A stretch of 5,136 bases of DNA from CAYFMP01 sp964344215 (GTDB lineage: Bacteria > Pseudomonadota > Alphaproteobacteria > Rhodospirillales > Casp-alpha2). The translations under genes were made by a program, and so were the position numbers. The notes under the pieces were generated by a model. That model was not told where the DNA came from, ran no database searches, and saw only the letters and a list, made by a program, of their open reading frames with translations. Every line of letters begins with the position of its first letter. Positions within the stretch are counted from its first letter, which is position 1. This document shows positions 4,724 through 5,136 of this stretch, in pieces. The stretch is taken from positions 1 through 5,136 of the forward strand of contig CAYFMP010000133.1 in NCBI GenBank assembly GCA_964344215.1, written 5' to 3'.

Positions 4724-4765
4724 GTTCGATCCAACCATCTAAATTAAAGTATACCGCATCAAAAC

Positions 4766-4794
4766 GGGGCCGCCGCCAGAGCACGCGCCGCCCC
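4766..4794 (-). promoter_or_regulatory. Possible attenuator-like hairpin in rplU leader
   Basis: Within the predicted leader of about 82 nt, GGGGC (4794-4790) can pair with GCCCC (4770-4766) on the minus strand, and GTTTT (4765-4761) follows directly. The short stem with a large GC-rich loop and few Ts makes only a weak terminator. It may still be a regulatory structure, since ribosomal-protein operons often have controlled leaders. It does not match any leader family I can recall in detail. Confidence 0.25.
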
Positions 4795-4811
4795 TTAAGA
4801 AAGAGGCCGGC

Positions 4812-4839
4812 ACTATACCGGCAAATGCCCGCTTGTCAA
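4812..4839 (-). promoter_or_regulatory. Sigma70-type promoter of rplU-rpmA
   Basis: On the minus strand TTGACA (4839-4834) is followed after 16 bases by TATAGT (4817-4812), predicting a start near 4805 and a leader of about 82 nt before the rplU ATG. The strength fits a ribosomal protein operon. A perfect dyad GCCGG-N7-CCGGC (4806-4822) encloses the -10 hexamer, so a repressor could bind across it, or the dyad may be chance in GC-rich DNA. The promoter points away from the tRNA gene. Confidence 0.8.
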
Positions 4840-4883
4840 CGGCCGGCGGCGGCCGCAAGCGCGGGCTTTTCGGAGGCCCGGGC

Positions 4884-4916
4884 CGGCTCGCGGGCGGCTC
4901 GCGGGCGGCTCGCCGC
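4884..4916. repeat. Short GC-rich tandem repeat
   Basis: The 11-mer CGGCTCGCGGG occurs twice in tandem (4884-4894 and 4895-4905), and a third degenerate copy follows (4906-4916). It lies between the divergent rplU promoter and the tRNA gene. It is likely a slippage product with no clear role. The rest of 4840-4997 is very GC-rich and shows no gene; a TAAAAC (4971-4976) is the best -10 candidate for the tRNA, without a convincing -35. Confidence 0.6.
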
Positions 4917-4997
4917 CGGCTTGCGGGGGGCGGTCCTTTCGGCTAACCTCCGCCGCGCCGTCGGGGCCCTTAAAACCGCTCCCCGGCGGGAAGACGC

Positions 4998-5125
<128 letters not shown>

Positions 5126-5136
5126 GGACGGGGGAT

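Noticed and set aside
4724..4738. Alternative L21 start adding MVGSN, with TATACT just upstream as a leaderless promoter
   Set aside because: The family begins MFAVI, the upstream ATG has no ribosome binding site, and TATACT (4753-4748) has no -35 at a suitable distance, whereas a strong promoter stands at 4812-4839.

Overview
The window is a high-GC chromosomal segment that looks alphaproteobacterial, most like Rhodospirillales or relatives. That rests on the gene order rplU-rpmA ... obgE-proB-proA, the sequence character of ObgE and L27, and an L21 with a long Lys/Ala/Pro-rich tail. All protein genes lie on the minus strand. A single tRNA-Ser lies on the plus strand at the right end. No mobile element, CRISPR array or defence system is visible.

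Layout, right to left (direction of transcription of the protein genes). At 4998-5087 is a complete tRNA-Ser(CGA), followed by a 16-bp perfect inverted repeat that begins inside its CCA end. At 4812-4839 is a strong sigma70-type promoter (TTGACA-N16-TATAGT) firing leftward into rplU (4723-4187) and rpmA (4180-3920). These two are tightly coupled: the last two codons of rplU are the Shine-Dalgarno of rpmA. Further left is about 1 kb without an intact gene (2869-3919). Then come obgE (2868-1840), proB (1843-719, overlapping obgE by ATGA) and proA (707 to beyond the left edge), an operon for a ribosome-associated GTPase and the first two enzymes of proline synthesis.

The gene-poor 1 kb is the most interesting part. 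It holds, on the minus strand, a perfect FNR/FixK-type box (TTGACATTTGTCAA, 3697-3710) centred exactly 41.5 bases upstream of the start implied by a -10-like AATGAT. After that start come a hairpin, a C-rich linker and a rho-independent terminator (3598-3566). Together they predict a free-standing small RNA of about 97 nt under oxygen-responsive control. Next is a decayed plus-strand fragment of an RTX-type calcium-binding secreted protein (about 3384-3551). A second clear sigma70 promoter (TTGACA-N17-TATATA, 3324-3352, minus) probably starts the obgE-proB-proA message, with a leader of about 450 nt. That leader contains a stem-loop at its 5' end, a REP-like hairpin and a 10-bp tandem repeat.

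The protein-gene assignments are secure from sequence motifs. The small RNA, promoters and leader structures are predictions from sequence pattern and geometry only.
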